Shown: positions 20,222 through 29,058 of the stretch, one piece after another
How the letters are laid out: each line of letters starts with the position of its first letter
Numbering within the stretch: position 1 is the stretch's first letter
From: a virus
DNA: 32,795 nt
Reading direction: 5' to 3' (one strand)
Virus record (IMG/VR): IMGVR_UViG_3300046002_002303
Span: 1 to 32,795 of that record
Translations under genes and position numbers: made by a program
Notes under the pieces: model-generated
Seen by the model: only the letters and a program-made list of their open reading frames with translations
What the model was told of the DNA's origin: nothing
Database searches by the model: none

Positions 20222-21598
20222 TCATAAAACCACCCACCTTGCACCGCTCGGAATAGTAACCGTTACCCCGCTATTAATAGAAATTGGGCCAACAGAGTGA
20301 GCGCTGTTGGATGCGGTGATGCTGTAGTTTGTAGTCACGGTGCGTGTGTTCTCATAGAACACTGTGTCACCGCCACCGCCAGTTGCACCACCACCCACTG
20401 AAGACCATGCAGTGCCGTTGTAACCTTCAAACTTTGCAAGACTACTATTGAACCTCAAGTAGCCAGCGCTGGGTGCGCCATCTCTTTGAGCAGTAGTACC
20501 GGCTGGCAAATAAGCAGCGCCAGTGGATGAAGACTGAGCCACGAATCCAGCGCCTGATACATACGCAGCCACCCAAGCAGAGCCTGTGTACAAGCGCATC
20601 TCAGGCACCACAGTGTTGTAGTACAAGGAGCCAGCAAGCAAAGCATTGCCGTCGTTGTCTAAAGCTGGGTTGCTTGATTTGGCTCCAAGGTAGCGATCAT
20701 CAAAGTTGTCGTATGCAGCCAAGGCCGAGTCTCTGGCTGCCTCTGCTGCGGTCTGTGCTGATGCCGCGCTGCTGGCTGATGCCGACGCATTGCTGGCAGA
20801 CGTACTGGCAGCAGACGCAGAGCTTGCCGCATTGGTAGCCGATGTGCTGGCATTGCTGGCTTGCGTTGTCGCGGTGCTTGCAGACGCTGTTGCGCTGGTA
20901 GCTGATGTACTTGCATTGCTTGCGCTGGTCGAAGCATTGCTGGCCGAGGTCGATGCGTTGCTGGCCTGAGTAGTTGCTGTGCTGGCCGAGCTGGTGGCGC
21001 TTGATGCTGAGCTTGATGCCGAGCTTGCGCTTGATGCTGCAGCAGTGGCGCTGTTGGCAGCGTTGGTTGCATAGGTAGCAGCGTTGGCAATATCAGCCGC
21101 GCTGATGCCCAGCGTGGGGTCGCCATTGGCATCAAAGGCCAGCGTCTTGTTGGCACGGTCTGCCGCCCTTGGTAGAACCATGTCAATCGTGGTCGGATCA
21201 GTCTGAGGCGCAACCAAAGCTCGCTGCAGTCCTTCAGCATTCTGCTGGGCAAAGATGGTCTGCTGGTCAAGCTCGTCGTTCAGCGTGTTGGCAAAGAAGT
21301 CGCCGCCGGTTGTGAAGTCAGTGGCACGCGCAATGGTGCGGTTGCCGACAATGGCGTACTGGGTTGGAGAGGTTGGCGACAGCGCCAAGCCAGTTGCTGT
21401 AATGGTCACCGAGCCGGTGCCATTGGCAGCAATGCTCACCGTGTAGTGGGTAGTCAAGGTGAGCAGCACATCGTCCTTGTACACGGCGATGTCGGTGTTG
21501 GCCAAGATCTCAAAGGTGAAACTATACGGGCCAGCGCCACCAGCGCCACTTGGCGCATACACTGTTCGGCGGGTTACGTTACTAATAGGCACTGGCAT
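20222..21598 (-). CDS. Tail fibre protein (T7 gp17-like N-terminus)
   Basis: The 458-residue fibre has an N-terminal tail-binding domain like T7 gp17 (residues 1-150: RRTVYAPSGAGGAGPYSFTF, FANTLNDELDQQTIFAQQN), then a shaft of about 119 residues made almost only of Ala, Ser, Thr and Asn, then a C-terminal part with YYNTVVPEMRLYTGSAWVAA and GYLRFNSSLAKFEGYNGTAW. That C-terminal type is common in fibres and may bind further tip proteins, which are encoded right after it. The last 50 residues contain another small beta domain. Confidence 0.9.
   Translation of the reverse strand: MPVPISNVTRRTVYAPSGAGGAGPYSFTFEILANTDIAVYKDDVLLTLTTHYTVSIAANGTGSVTITATGLALSPTSPTQYAIVGNRTIARATDFTTGGDFFANTLNDELDQQTIFAQQNAEGLQRALVAPQTDPTTIDMVLPRAADRANKTLAFDANGDPTLGISAADIANAATYATNAANSATAAASSASSASSSASSATSSASTATTQASNASTSASNASTSASNASTSATSATASASTATTQASNASTSATNAASSASAASTSASNASASASSAASAQTAAEAARDSALAAYDNFDDRYLGAKSSNPALDNDGNALLAGSLYYNTVVPEMRLYTGSAWVAAYVSGAGFVAQSSSTGAAYLPAGTTAQRDGAPSAGYLRFNSSLAKFEGYNGTAWSSVGGGATGGGGDTVFYENTRTVTTNYSITASNSAHSVGPISINSGVTVTIPSGARWVVL
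20732..21088 (-). repeat. Ala/Ser/Thr repeat region of the fibre shaft
   Basis: Codons 171-289 of the fibre gene encode repeating units such as ASNASTS and SASTATTQ, about seven residues long, giving an imperfect coding repeat on the DNA level. Such heptads form a trimeric coiled shaft, and slippage or recombination can change its length. Confidence 0.7.
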
Positions 21599-21641
21599 GA
21601 TGCAATCCTTCCTGTTGGAAATTGTACGTTTTTAATCTGTT

Positions 21642-24600
21642 TCAGTCCACGGCCAAAGGTTCGCGCTTGATCCGCTGATACTGCTGCAAGGCAAGCTCTC
21701 TGTTTCGAGCAATTTGCGCAGCTGCATCTGGATACTTGGCGGCAAACACGGGGTTGGCCACAGCCTCATCTCGGTAGTCGCTGACAATGCCAGACAACTT
21801 CCCAGCAATTCCCTCATAGGCACCACGGTTCATTTGGTCAGCAAACTCAGGGGCAACCAAGGCCTCGGCAAACGCGCCTTTCATAGTGGTGCCATTGATG
21901 ATTGTGTTGTTCATCAACAGCAGCATGTCTGAATACTCAGCATCACTCAACTGAATGTTGGCTACTACCTTGCCGGGCTTGTTGACCGGCATTCTTTGGC
22001 GAGCCCTTGCAATTTCAAGGATCTTGCTGTCAATAGGGTCAAGATCTTGTACCTTCTTGTTGAAAGGAAAGACCAAGTTCATTGCCCCAGTCTCACCAAC
22101 CGTCACCTCTTCACCGTACAAGTTACGCTCAACCGCTTGGCTTGTTGACAAGATCGGGGTCTTGGCCAGCCAGCTGCGGAACATGAAGTCAAAGTATTTG
22201 GTTTCAGCTGGCAGGGTCGGGTCTGGTGACACCGAGCGCTTTTCTGGATCAAGAATGTTTTCAATCAAGCGCAAGCTGGCAGCTCCCGGCACCGGCACCG
22301 GCACCACACCCCCAGCAAAACTTTGGCTCATGCTGCCAAAAAACTTGACCGCTGCCGCATTAGCTGATTCACCTTTTGGATCTCGATTGACATGCTCAAT
22401 CATGGTGGTGAAGTCTGACAAGCTATTTAAAAACGGCAGCTCGCCAATGTACTTAAACGGCAGCAAAGTCGAATACAGCAGCAGGTCGTGCCACTCATCA
22501 TCGTCTTCCTTGCCGTACACAGCGCCGATCTCTGCAAGCGTTGCGGCCATACCCAGCATGCCGCCAATTGGCTCAAGACCTGCGTAGCTGCGGTAGACAG
22601 CGCGGCCATTCTCATCCTCCCCTGTCTTGCAAGAGAACGGCTGCCATCCAGTGTTTTCGCTTAAGAACTTGCGGCGGTTTGGATCAGTTGGGCCAGCCCC
22701 AGTGCATGTCCCATTCAGCGCCAAGTAGTAACCCAAGCCCATGAACGACGCGCCCATGCTGGCTTTGCCCAGTGCCATCTGACGGCGAGCGCCACCAGCG
22801 GCAATGTCTTCGCGGATCTCCTTGAGCGCCAGCTGGCCAACCGGCGTGCGAGCCAGCATCTGCTTTTGCGAGTTGATCACCACCTTGATAAACGGGGCCA
22901 GCACTGTACCAACTGGGCCAGCATCATTTCGGAATTTTTGCAACGCATTACCAAAAGAACCTAAGTCAGACTGCAGCGTTCCTTCGGTAGCAGCTTGGTT
23001 GACTTTTTCCATGATTCGCGCATCAGGGCTTGTGATCTGCATAGCCATGCCATCCAGCGCGGCGTTCACGTTCACCCCGTTGTCCATGGCGATCAATGCC
23101 TCGCGAGCAGCCTGCCTGCGAATTTCCATGGTGGACAGCTGGGCCTTGCTGAATTCATCAGCGGCCAACATTGCACGCGACCACAACCGCACAGCCTTGC
23201 CCATGAAGTCCACCGCCTGCGCCGTGGGGCTCTCTGGGTCAGCAAACAGCTTGGCAGAGATGGCAGGGTCTGGCATCTTGTCCATGTCGCGGCCAGCTTT
23301 GTAGACTCTGGTGTCAGTTGCAAACGCTTGACCCGCAGCCTTTGCGGCCTTGGGTAGGCTGGTAAAGAAGTTGGCCATTTCAATGATGGCCTCGCTGACC
23401 ATAACCTCGTCGCTGCTCTTGCTACCAAAAATGGGAGTGATTACCCTGTCTATTGTTTTGCCAGCGGTGGCCGCAAAGATAGTGTCAAACGGGCGAGCCA
23501 GCGTCATCACAATGTTGCCAAAGAATGCCCTCTCAATTGGCGCAGGCGACAACAGCAAAGATGAGTAATACAGCTCTTGCCAGATCTCTCCCAGCTTTTT
23601 GGTGGTGCCGCCAGCCAGCTCTGTAAATCTAGCCTGCTGATCCATTGATAACTTGCTGTATGAATCGGCCAAGTTCTTGAGGTTGGCGCGGCCACCCATC
23701 TCTTGCAGCAGAATGTTGATCTGGTTGGGGTCGGACAGGCCAGTGCTGCCATCAACCGGCAGCCTAAAAGAACGCAGAGCTCTAGCAGTTTCAGTCTGAG
23801 CTGCTTTGAGCCGCATCTGAATGGCGGCGTGGGTTGCCAATGAGTTGCGAAACTCAAGCAGCAGCTTGTCATCCTCGGTGCCAACAGGCATTGCTTTAAT
23901 CTTGTCAGACAGTTTGCCTAAGTTATCAGCAGACTTGACCAGCAAGTGGCGTGCGGCCAGCAGCTGCTCTGCGTTAAAGGTTGCGCCAGACCGAGCCTGC
24001 AACAACTCAGGCGCAATGTTCAAGCGAGCAGCCATGTCTTTGAGCGCTTCATCTCCCAGCACACCGCGCTTCTCCGCGTCGATCTGTTTGGCAAACACCT
24101 TGCTGGTGGCATCGATCATCTTGTCGATATCTTCCGGCGCTTGAATGTTGTTTAGGTTGAAGTCAATGCCAATGGCTGGCGTGTCGGCACCAGACAAGAA
24201 CTTGATTGTCTGCGCCTCATCAGCTGGGACAATAAACACACCCGGCACGGCCTCATCAGCCAGCTGGGATACCGGCTCAAAAGTAGCTTGGATTGCTGCC
24301 TGCATTTGCTCTGGGGTAGCAGGCGGCAATGGCTGCACTGCTTGCGGTTGAGCTGGCGCTGGCTTTGGCGTAAGAGCTTTTTTGATTTTTTGCACAGCGC
24401 CCGGCACAGATTCTTTTTGTACCTTGGTGGCCGCGTCGGTAACCGTCTTCTGCGCTGCCTCAAAAACAGCTTGCTCTGCAGCGTTTGGTGCAAGCTGCTT
24501 GGTTGGCTTGACAGACTGCTTGAGTACTTTAAAAACATTGCCAAGGCCAGCCACCTGCACCGGCTCTTCAACAGGCGCTTCCTCTGGCAATAATGGCAAA

Positions 24601-24677
24601 GGCACTTCAGCTGGCATGCCGACTTGCTTGTCGGCGATCATGTCGCTTAAGCGGCTTTCAAGTGGTGGTATGGCCAT
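21642..24677 (-). CDS. Large internal virion protein (gp16-like position)
   Basis: The 1011-residue protein lies where T7-like phages encode the large ejection protein. Its N-terminal 130 residues are Pro- and Lys-rich (KKALTPKPAPAQPQAVQPLP). The centre is helical, with FFGNIVMTLARPFDTIFAAT near residue 390 and KASMGASFMGLGYYLALNGT near 650, possible membrane-inserting parts, and RSYAGLEPIGGMLGMAATL soon after. The C-terminus is charged. I see no clear lytic transglycosylase motif. The central region recalls large polyvalent-protein domains, a guess from memory. It is likely ejected into the cell with the DNA. Confidence 0.74.
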   Translation of the reverse strand: MAIPPLESRLSDMIADKQVGMPAEVPLPLLPEEAPVEEPVQVAGLGNVFKVLKQSVKPTKQLAPNAAEQAVFEAAQKTVTDAATKVQKESVPGAVQKIKKALTPKPAPAQPQAVQPLPPATPEQMQAAIQATFEPVSQLADEAVPGVFIVPADEAQTIKFLSGADTPAIGIDFNLNNIQAPEDIDKMIDATSKVFAKQIDAEKRGVLGDEALKDMAARLNIAPELLQARSGATFNAEQLLAARHLLVKSADNLGKLSDKIKAMPVGTEDDKLLLEFRNSLATHAAIQMRLKAAQTETARALRSFRLPVDGSTGLSDPNQINILLQEMGGRANLKNLADSYSKLSMDQQARFTELAGGTTKKLGEIWQELYYSSLLLSPAPIERAFFGNIVMTLARPFDTIFAATAGKTIDRVITPIFGSKSSDEVMVSEAIIEMANFFTSLPKAAKAAGQAFATDTRVYKAGRDMDKMPDPAISAKLFADPESPTAQAVDFMGKAVRLWSRAMLAADEFSKAQLSTMEIRRQAAREALIAMDNGVNVNAALDGMAMQITSPDARIMEKVNQAATEGTLQSDLGSFGNALQKFRNDAGPVGTVLAPFIKVVINSQKQMLARTPVGQLALKEIREDIAAGGARRQMALGKASMGASFMGLGYYLALNGTCTGAGPTDPNRRKFLSENTGWQPFSCKTGEDENGRAVYRSYAGLEPIGGMLGMAATLAEIGAVYGKEDDDEWHDLLLYSTLLPFKYIGELPFLNSLSDFTTMIEHVNRDPKGESANAAAVKFFGSMSQSFAGGVVPVPVPGAASLRLIENILDPEKRSVSPDPTLPAETKYFDFMFRSWLAKTPILSTSQAVERNLYGEEVTVGETGAMNLVFPFNKKVQDLDPIDSKILEIARARQRMPVNKPGKVVANIQLSDAEYSDMLLLMNNTIINGTTMKGAFAEALVAPEFADQMNRGAYEGIAGKLSGIVSDYRDEAVANPVFAAKYPDAAAQIARNRELALQQYQRIKREPLAVD

Positions 24678-26629
24678 TATTTAGCTCCAGAGGTTGGAGC
24701 GCCACGGCCCCGTTTTACTGTTGTTGCTGGCGCAGCTGGCGCAGCTTGTCCGACACCGACGGTATTCCCTGCTCCTGCAGCGCTTGGCGGTTCTGCTGCA
24801 ATTTGACCCGCATTGCTGCGGCCTCTAGCTCCAGCGAGCTCGGCGGCTGTGAAGGGGATTCCTCTGGCATTGAGTAAGGTTTTTGCTCCATCTGAAAAAC
24901 TCTCCGATCTAGCAGATTTGATACCCAGATTGTAGTACAAGCTCTGCTCGTAGTACCACAACACAGCTTGGTTGGCCTGTTCGTCCAGCTTCATATTTTC
25001 TGCAACCGAGCGGTTCCAGACTTTCATCACAGATCGCTCAGACTCATTGCGTGGCGTATCAACCAATCCTTGATCGCTGAGCGGGCCAGTGGTTAATGTT
25101 CCAGTATGGCGGTTGTAGGTTCGGCTAAACCACTTGTCGGCGGTTGTTTCCTTGATGCCGTTAAGGTTTAAGAAGAATGCGCCGCCCTTTTCACCAATGA
25201 TGAATGCGCCCATCTTCATGTCTGATGCCTTGCCGGGGATACTGGAATCTTTGTATAACCCAGAAGCAGCCTTCATCTCGCTGATTTCCTTGACTGTGTG
25301 GGGCGTTAACAGCCACTCGGCATAGTTATCCATACCCATGGTGCCCATCAAGAACTCATGCAACTTAAGTTGCTTCTCCATAATTGGCCCTGTTGTCCCG
25401 CCCCATAGCTTTCCATTGTCTGGGTTTCTAGAAGGAACTTTTCCAGTTTTCATCATGTCTTCAGTGATGCGCATTGCCACAGACCAGTTCTCAGATGCTC
25501 GCTTGTTGTAGCTGGTTGACGCTGCAAAAGCTGTGGCCATCACCCGCAATGGTTCATCGGTCGCAAGTTCGGGAACGATTTTTGACCCCAAGGCAAAGGC
25601 TTGGAATACATCATCTTCGTACCATGTTGCGCCACTGATTGGCTGCGACATCTGATACTCAGCCTCGGCACTGGCCGAGTCAACCATCTTGACCAAGTCT
25701 TTGGGCTTTGTTGGGTCAAGTGTCTTTCCATTGTTTAAAGACAGCTGAGACTTTTCAAGCACTAAGCCAATATCGCTAACAGTCAATGCGCCTTTCCCGC
25801 CAGTGCCTTTAATTTCTGGCTTTGTCAATCGCAACGCAACCGATGGAGCCCGCTGCGCTTGAGGCAAGAATGTATTCAATGCCGGATCATTTGCAACGAT
25901 GTCAACAGCTTTTGGCAGCTCAACTTTTGGATTGAACTTTGATGGCTCCACAATTCCAAGGCCACGCACTGGGGCACCAAGTCTTTCAGCGCTTTCAATG
26001 ATCATCTCTGCTGCTTTAGGGCCAAGTTTCTTGGCAGTAGTTCGCGCAACTACACCTGCACTTTTACCAAGACCAACAGCATCCATTCCTAAAAACATAG
26101 TGTCAGCCAATTGCTCCTTGCGCCCGGTCTTGATCATTGGCACACTGGTCATCTCAGGCACTCTCATCGGCGCGTTGCCATAAGCCCACTCTTCAAGCTC
26201 TTCTGGCGACTTACCCATAAGCAAATCACCCACACCCATACCACCCAACAGCGGCACAAATTGTTTGATCTCGTACTCGTTGGCCAGATCACGCACACCA
26301 CGCACAAAGTCAGCCACGCCGCCCATGACTGGATTGCGCGGCGTTGGGCCAATGGTTGCCCCAGCATCTGATACGGTTCCTGATGGGCCTGCAGCCATCA
26401 GCACATCACCCTCTTGTCTGCCGGGCATGGTCTTCTCTGGCATACCAACAAACATCTGCTCACCGTGCGGTGTATTGAAAAACATTGCTTGGCCATCGTC
26501 TGTGTCTTCAAGTGTGAACTCTGCATCATCAAGCGTGGCTCTCTGCATCAACCCTTCGCGAACACCGGGCGTGCTGATGTATGCGTCAAAGTTGTAGATG
26601 TCATCAATCGTGGGTTGCTTGCTGATCAT
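24677..26629 (-). CDS. Internal virion protein, probable
   Basis: The 650-residue protein begins MISKQPTIDDIYNFDAYIST, is helical with Gly-rich hydrophobic turns (FVPLLGGMGVGDLLMGKSPE), and has a distinct C-terminal domain from about residue 310 with AEYQMSQPISGATWYEDDVF, TADKWFSRTYNRHTG and QAVLWYYEQSLYYNLGIKSA. That domain resembles one seen in polyvalent or ejected phage proteins (DUF7178-like, from memory). It ends in an Ala/Gly/Pro tail. TAATG and ATGA overlaps join it to both neighbours, so it is likely ejected with them. Confidence 0.7.
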   Translation of the reverse strand: MISKQPTIDDIYNFDAYISTPGVREGLMQRATLDDAEFTLEDTDDGQAMFFNTPHGEQMFVGMPEKTMPGRQEGDVLMAAGPSGTVSDAGATIGPTPRNPVMGGVADFVRGVRDLANEYEIKQFVPLLGGMGVGDLLMGKSPEELEEWAYGNAPMRVPEMTSVPMIKTGRKEQLADTMFLGMDAVGLGKSAGVVARTTAKKLGPKAAEMIIESAERLGAPVRGLGIVEPSKFNPKVELPKAVDIVANDPALNTFLPQAQRAPSVALRLTKPEIKGTGGKGALTVSDIGLVLEKSQLSLNNGKTLDPTKPKDLVKMVDSASAEAEYQMSQPISGATWYEDDVFQAFALGSKIVPELATDEPLRVMATAFAASTSYNKRASENWSVAMRITEDMMKTGKVPSRNPDNGKLWGGTTGPIMEKQLKLHEFLMGTMGMDNYAEWLLTPHTVKEISEMKAASGLYKDSSIPGKASDMKMGAFIIGEKGGAFFLNLNGIKETTADKWFSRTYNRHTGTLTTGPLSDQGLVDTPRNESERSVMKVWNRSVAENMKLDEQANQAVLWYYEQSLYYNLGIKSARSESFSDGAKTLLNARGIPFTAAELAGARGRSNAGQIAAEPPSAAGAGNTVGVGQAAPAAPATTVKRGRGAPTSGAK

Positions 26630-28425
26630 TTTGCGCCTTCAACTTGTGCTTTGTTCTTGCGGTAGTTTTCAATTGCATTACGGGCTGGAAGTACACTGCT
26701 TTCTTTGGCCCCTCTCTTTACAGCTTTTGCAATTGCGGCATCTACAGCAGGCTGATTATTTAAATCAACGCCAGATAATTCAGGCAGTATTTGTTCTGCT
26801 GATTTTCTAGCAGTTTCTGCCACGCTTGAAAATGCACCAGACATTCTGCTTTTTGCTTGCGCGGCAAGTTTTTGCCCATAGTCCAAAATTGCTTCATTGC
26901 TAGGTGGGCGACCAGTCTTGTCGATAGTGGTAGCAAAATCGTAAAGCTGTTGTGTTAAATCGTTGCGTACCGATGTGGCCAGCTGTCTTGCGTTGGCATC
27001 AGCAAACTCAGGGGGCAGGCCAGACTCTTGAATACCGACCTGTGAATTTATTCTTCTTACGCCAGCGTTAATTGTGTTGTTGGGGTTAACCACCATCGCT
27101 ATCAGTTTTTCTTTTGTCTCTCGAGTAAAAGGGCCGCCGACAATTTCCGACACCGTTGCCGCTCCTATAGCAATACGGGCGTGCACCTTACCAAGCGCGT
27201 TAAGGTTGTTTTGCGTTTCAGCTGGTTTAGAAAACTCTGTTATAAAAGAACGGGCCGAGCTAATTAACGATGGTGACACAGGCAACCCATCAAGCTGCTG
27301 AAACAAGCCATTCATTTCAGATGGAGTCTTTGCCATATAAATCTTGCGCAAGATGGTATTGCCTTGCTGCTCAGACGCAAACAAATTATCTGTAATACCT
27401 TGCTTGCGGGCAGATACAGCCGCACCAAAATTATCACGCACGGCTTTCTTTTCAGCTTCAGTCATGCCTTGCCACACAGCTGAATATTTTCCAAGGTCAC
27501 CTTTTAAAATTCTCTCAGTGCCAATGTTTGGGTTGGCCATAAACTCTTCGCTCAATACCAATTTGGTGCCAACATTGATTTTTTCTTCGCTGACCATTTT
27601 TTCAAATTTGTCGCTGTATTCTTTTTGTATTCTTGCGTCACCTAGTGTTGCTGCTTTGTAAGCCGTGCTTGCGCGATGTACGGCAATAAGATCTTCGATT
27701 GATCTTTTTGGCTTTGTAAAGTCATCAGTTTCAATTGTTCCAACTTGATCTTTTGTTGGCGACCAGAAGCCTCTTTCAATCTCAGCTCTTATGATTTCTC
27801 TTTTGTTATCAAAGTCAAGATCAAATTCAATTAGCTTGAGTTGTTGCTGTTGCTCCGCTTGTTTTTCATATGCCTTATTCATCACCGTGTTGCCATGAGT
27901 CAACATAGTGGCGCGGAACTTGATCATTGCTTCTGGATCAATTTTTCCTAATTCAGATTTGCTGTAGCCATTGATGACTGCGTCAATTTTGCTCTGCACT
28001 TTTTCTGGCGTAGTGCTGCCAGTGTTAATCTCGGTCAATAACTTTGCCAGTTCATTGCGGCCTTCTTTTTCAAAATGACCTGCAATTTCAATGCTTCTGG
28101 CCTTGGCCACAGCTTGCGCAAAATAACCAAAGGATCTTGTTGTTGGTATTTTTAAATCTGGTGCATCTCCTTTAGCAAGCAGCAGCTGCGCATCACTTAA
28201 TTCATTTTCACGCGCATATTGCAATCCCTCTTCGGTACGCATTTTTGCGCCAACTTCCAACGTACTTGCAGTCATGCGATCAATAATTTGAGCCAACTGG
28301 TTGGAGGCTTGCGCTGCTACACGCGGCCCAATGAAGTCAACCTGCTGTGGTTGAGGCTGCACCATAGGCACGCCACCGGCACCACGCAGCTGCATCTGTC
28401 CTGATTCCAATCGTTGTGTGGCCAT
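26626..28425 (-). CDS. Internal virion protein (T7 gp15-like)
   Basis: The 599-residue, mainly helical protein begins MATQRLESGQMQLRGAGGVP with VDFIGPRVAAQASNQLAQII, a typical start of gp15-like ejection proteins. It has long amphipathic helices rich in Lys, Glu and Gln, including YEKQAEQQQQLKLIEFDLDF, and a basic C-terminus. In T7 this protein forms part of the channel through which DNA crosses the periplasm. The DNA is richer in A and T than the tail-tube genes. No membrane span is evident. Confidence 0.76.
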   Translation of the reverse strand: MATQRLESGQMQLRGAGGVPMVQPQPQQVDFIGPRVAAQASNQLAQIIDRMTASTLEVGAKMRTEEGLQYARENELSDAQLLLAKGDAPDLKIPTTRSFGYFAQAVAKARSIEIAGHFEKEGRNELAKLLTEINTGSTTPEKVQSKIDAVINGYSKSELGKIDPEAMIKFRATMLTHGNTVMNKAYEKQAEQQQQLKLIEFDLDFDNKREIIRAEIERGFWSPTKDQVGTIETDDFTKPKRSIEDLIAVHRASTAYKAATLGDARIQKEYSDKFEKMVSEEKINVGTKLVLSEEFMANPNIGTERILKGDLGKYSAVWQGMTEAEKKAVRDNFGAAVSARKQGITDNLFASEQQGNTILRKIYMAKTPSEMNGLFQQLDGLPVSPSLISSARSFITEFSKPAETQNNLNALGKVHARIAIGAATVSEIVGGPFTRETKEKLIAMVVNPNNTINAGVRRINSQVGIQESGLPPEFADANARQLATSVRNDLTQQLYDFATTIDKTGRPPSNEAILDYGQKLAAQAKSRMSGAFSSVAETARKSAEQILPELSGVDLNNQPAVDAAIAKAVKRGAKESSVLPARNAIENYRKNKAQVEGAK

Positions 28426-28428
28426 GTT

Positions 28429-29055
28429 TTATTTGCCTTCGCTTGAAATTATTTTGTAAGCCTCAACACCACCTCTGGCCAATGTTGCGCCAGCAAGCAT
28501 ACCGCCAGCTTTACGCGCAGTAGAACCGGCATATTGGAACTGACCAGCTTGGCTTCTTGCGCTGTACAGGCTGAGAGTGTTTTGTATGTCAGTAGACTGC
28601 AGCATGGCGCTGGCATCCTCAAACCCCAGCACCCTAGCAGTCAGCGCATTCAAGTCTGCGATGTTGACATCGCGCATGACAGCTTCCACGTTTTGGCCAA
28701 TTACATTTTGAATTGACCCACTGCCCAACGACACACCACTTGCAGCCGCCCTTGCACGCATGGACGCATTGGTGGCTCGCATATTCTTAAGCAAAGTGTT
28801 GCCAGCAATCGTGTAGTTCTGGGCTTCAAGCTCAGCCTTCTTGACTGTGCGGCCAGCTTGGATGGTGGCGTACTGCTCGGAAAATTCAGCACGCACTTGA
28901 GACACGGCCAGCGTGTCACGCGCCTGCAGCAGGTAGCTTGTTTGCTGGTTTATCGCTGCGGCTTTTTGCGCCTCGGATTCGCCATAAGCGCTAATAAGAG
29001 CGCCTGCTCCAACCATTTGTCCGGGGGAGGGGCCGGGGGAGGGGGTTGTTGCCAT
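28429..29055 (-). CDS. Internal virion protein (T7 gp14-like)
   Basis: The 208-residue protein has the features of gp14-type ejection proteins: a Pro/Gly start, SAYGESEAQKAAAINQQTSY, a helix with EFSEQYATIQAGRTVKKAEL, and the segment MRARAAASGVSLGSGSIQNV. In T7 this protein makes the outer-membrane pore for DNA entry. It follows tail tube B, exactly as in T7-like phages. It starts 3 bp beyond the preceding stop. Confidence 0.82.
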   Translation of the reverse strand: MATTPSPGPSPGQMVGAGALISAYGESEAQKAAAINQQTSYLLQARDTLAVSQVRAEFSEQYATIQAGRTVKKAELEAQNYTIAGNTLLKNMRATNASMRARAAASGVSLGSGSIQNVIGQNVEAVMRDVNIADLNALTARVLGFEDASAMLQSTDIQNTLSLYSARSQAGQFQYAGSTARKAGGMLAGATLARGGVEAYKIISSEGK

Positions 29056-29058
29056 GTC

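Noticed and set aside
20732-21088. CRISPR-like or tandem DNA repeat
   Set aside because: The repeats are in frame, imperfect and encode the Ala/Ser/Thr shaft of the tail fibre; there are no spacer units.
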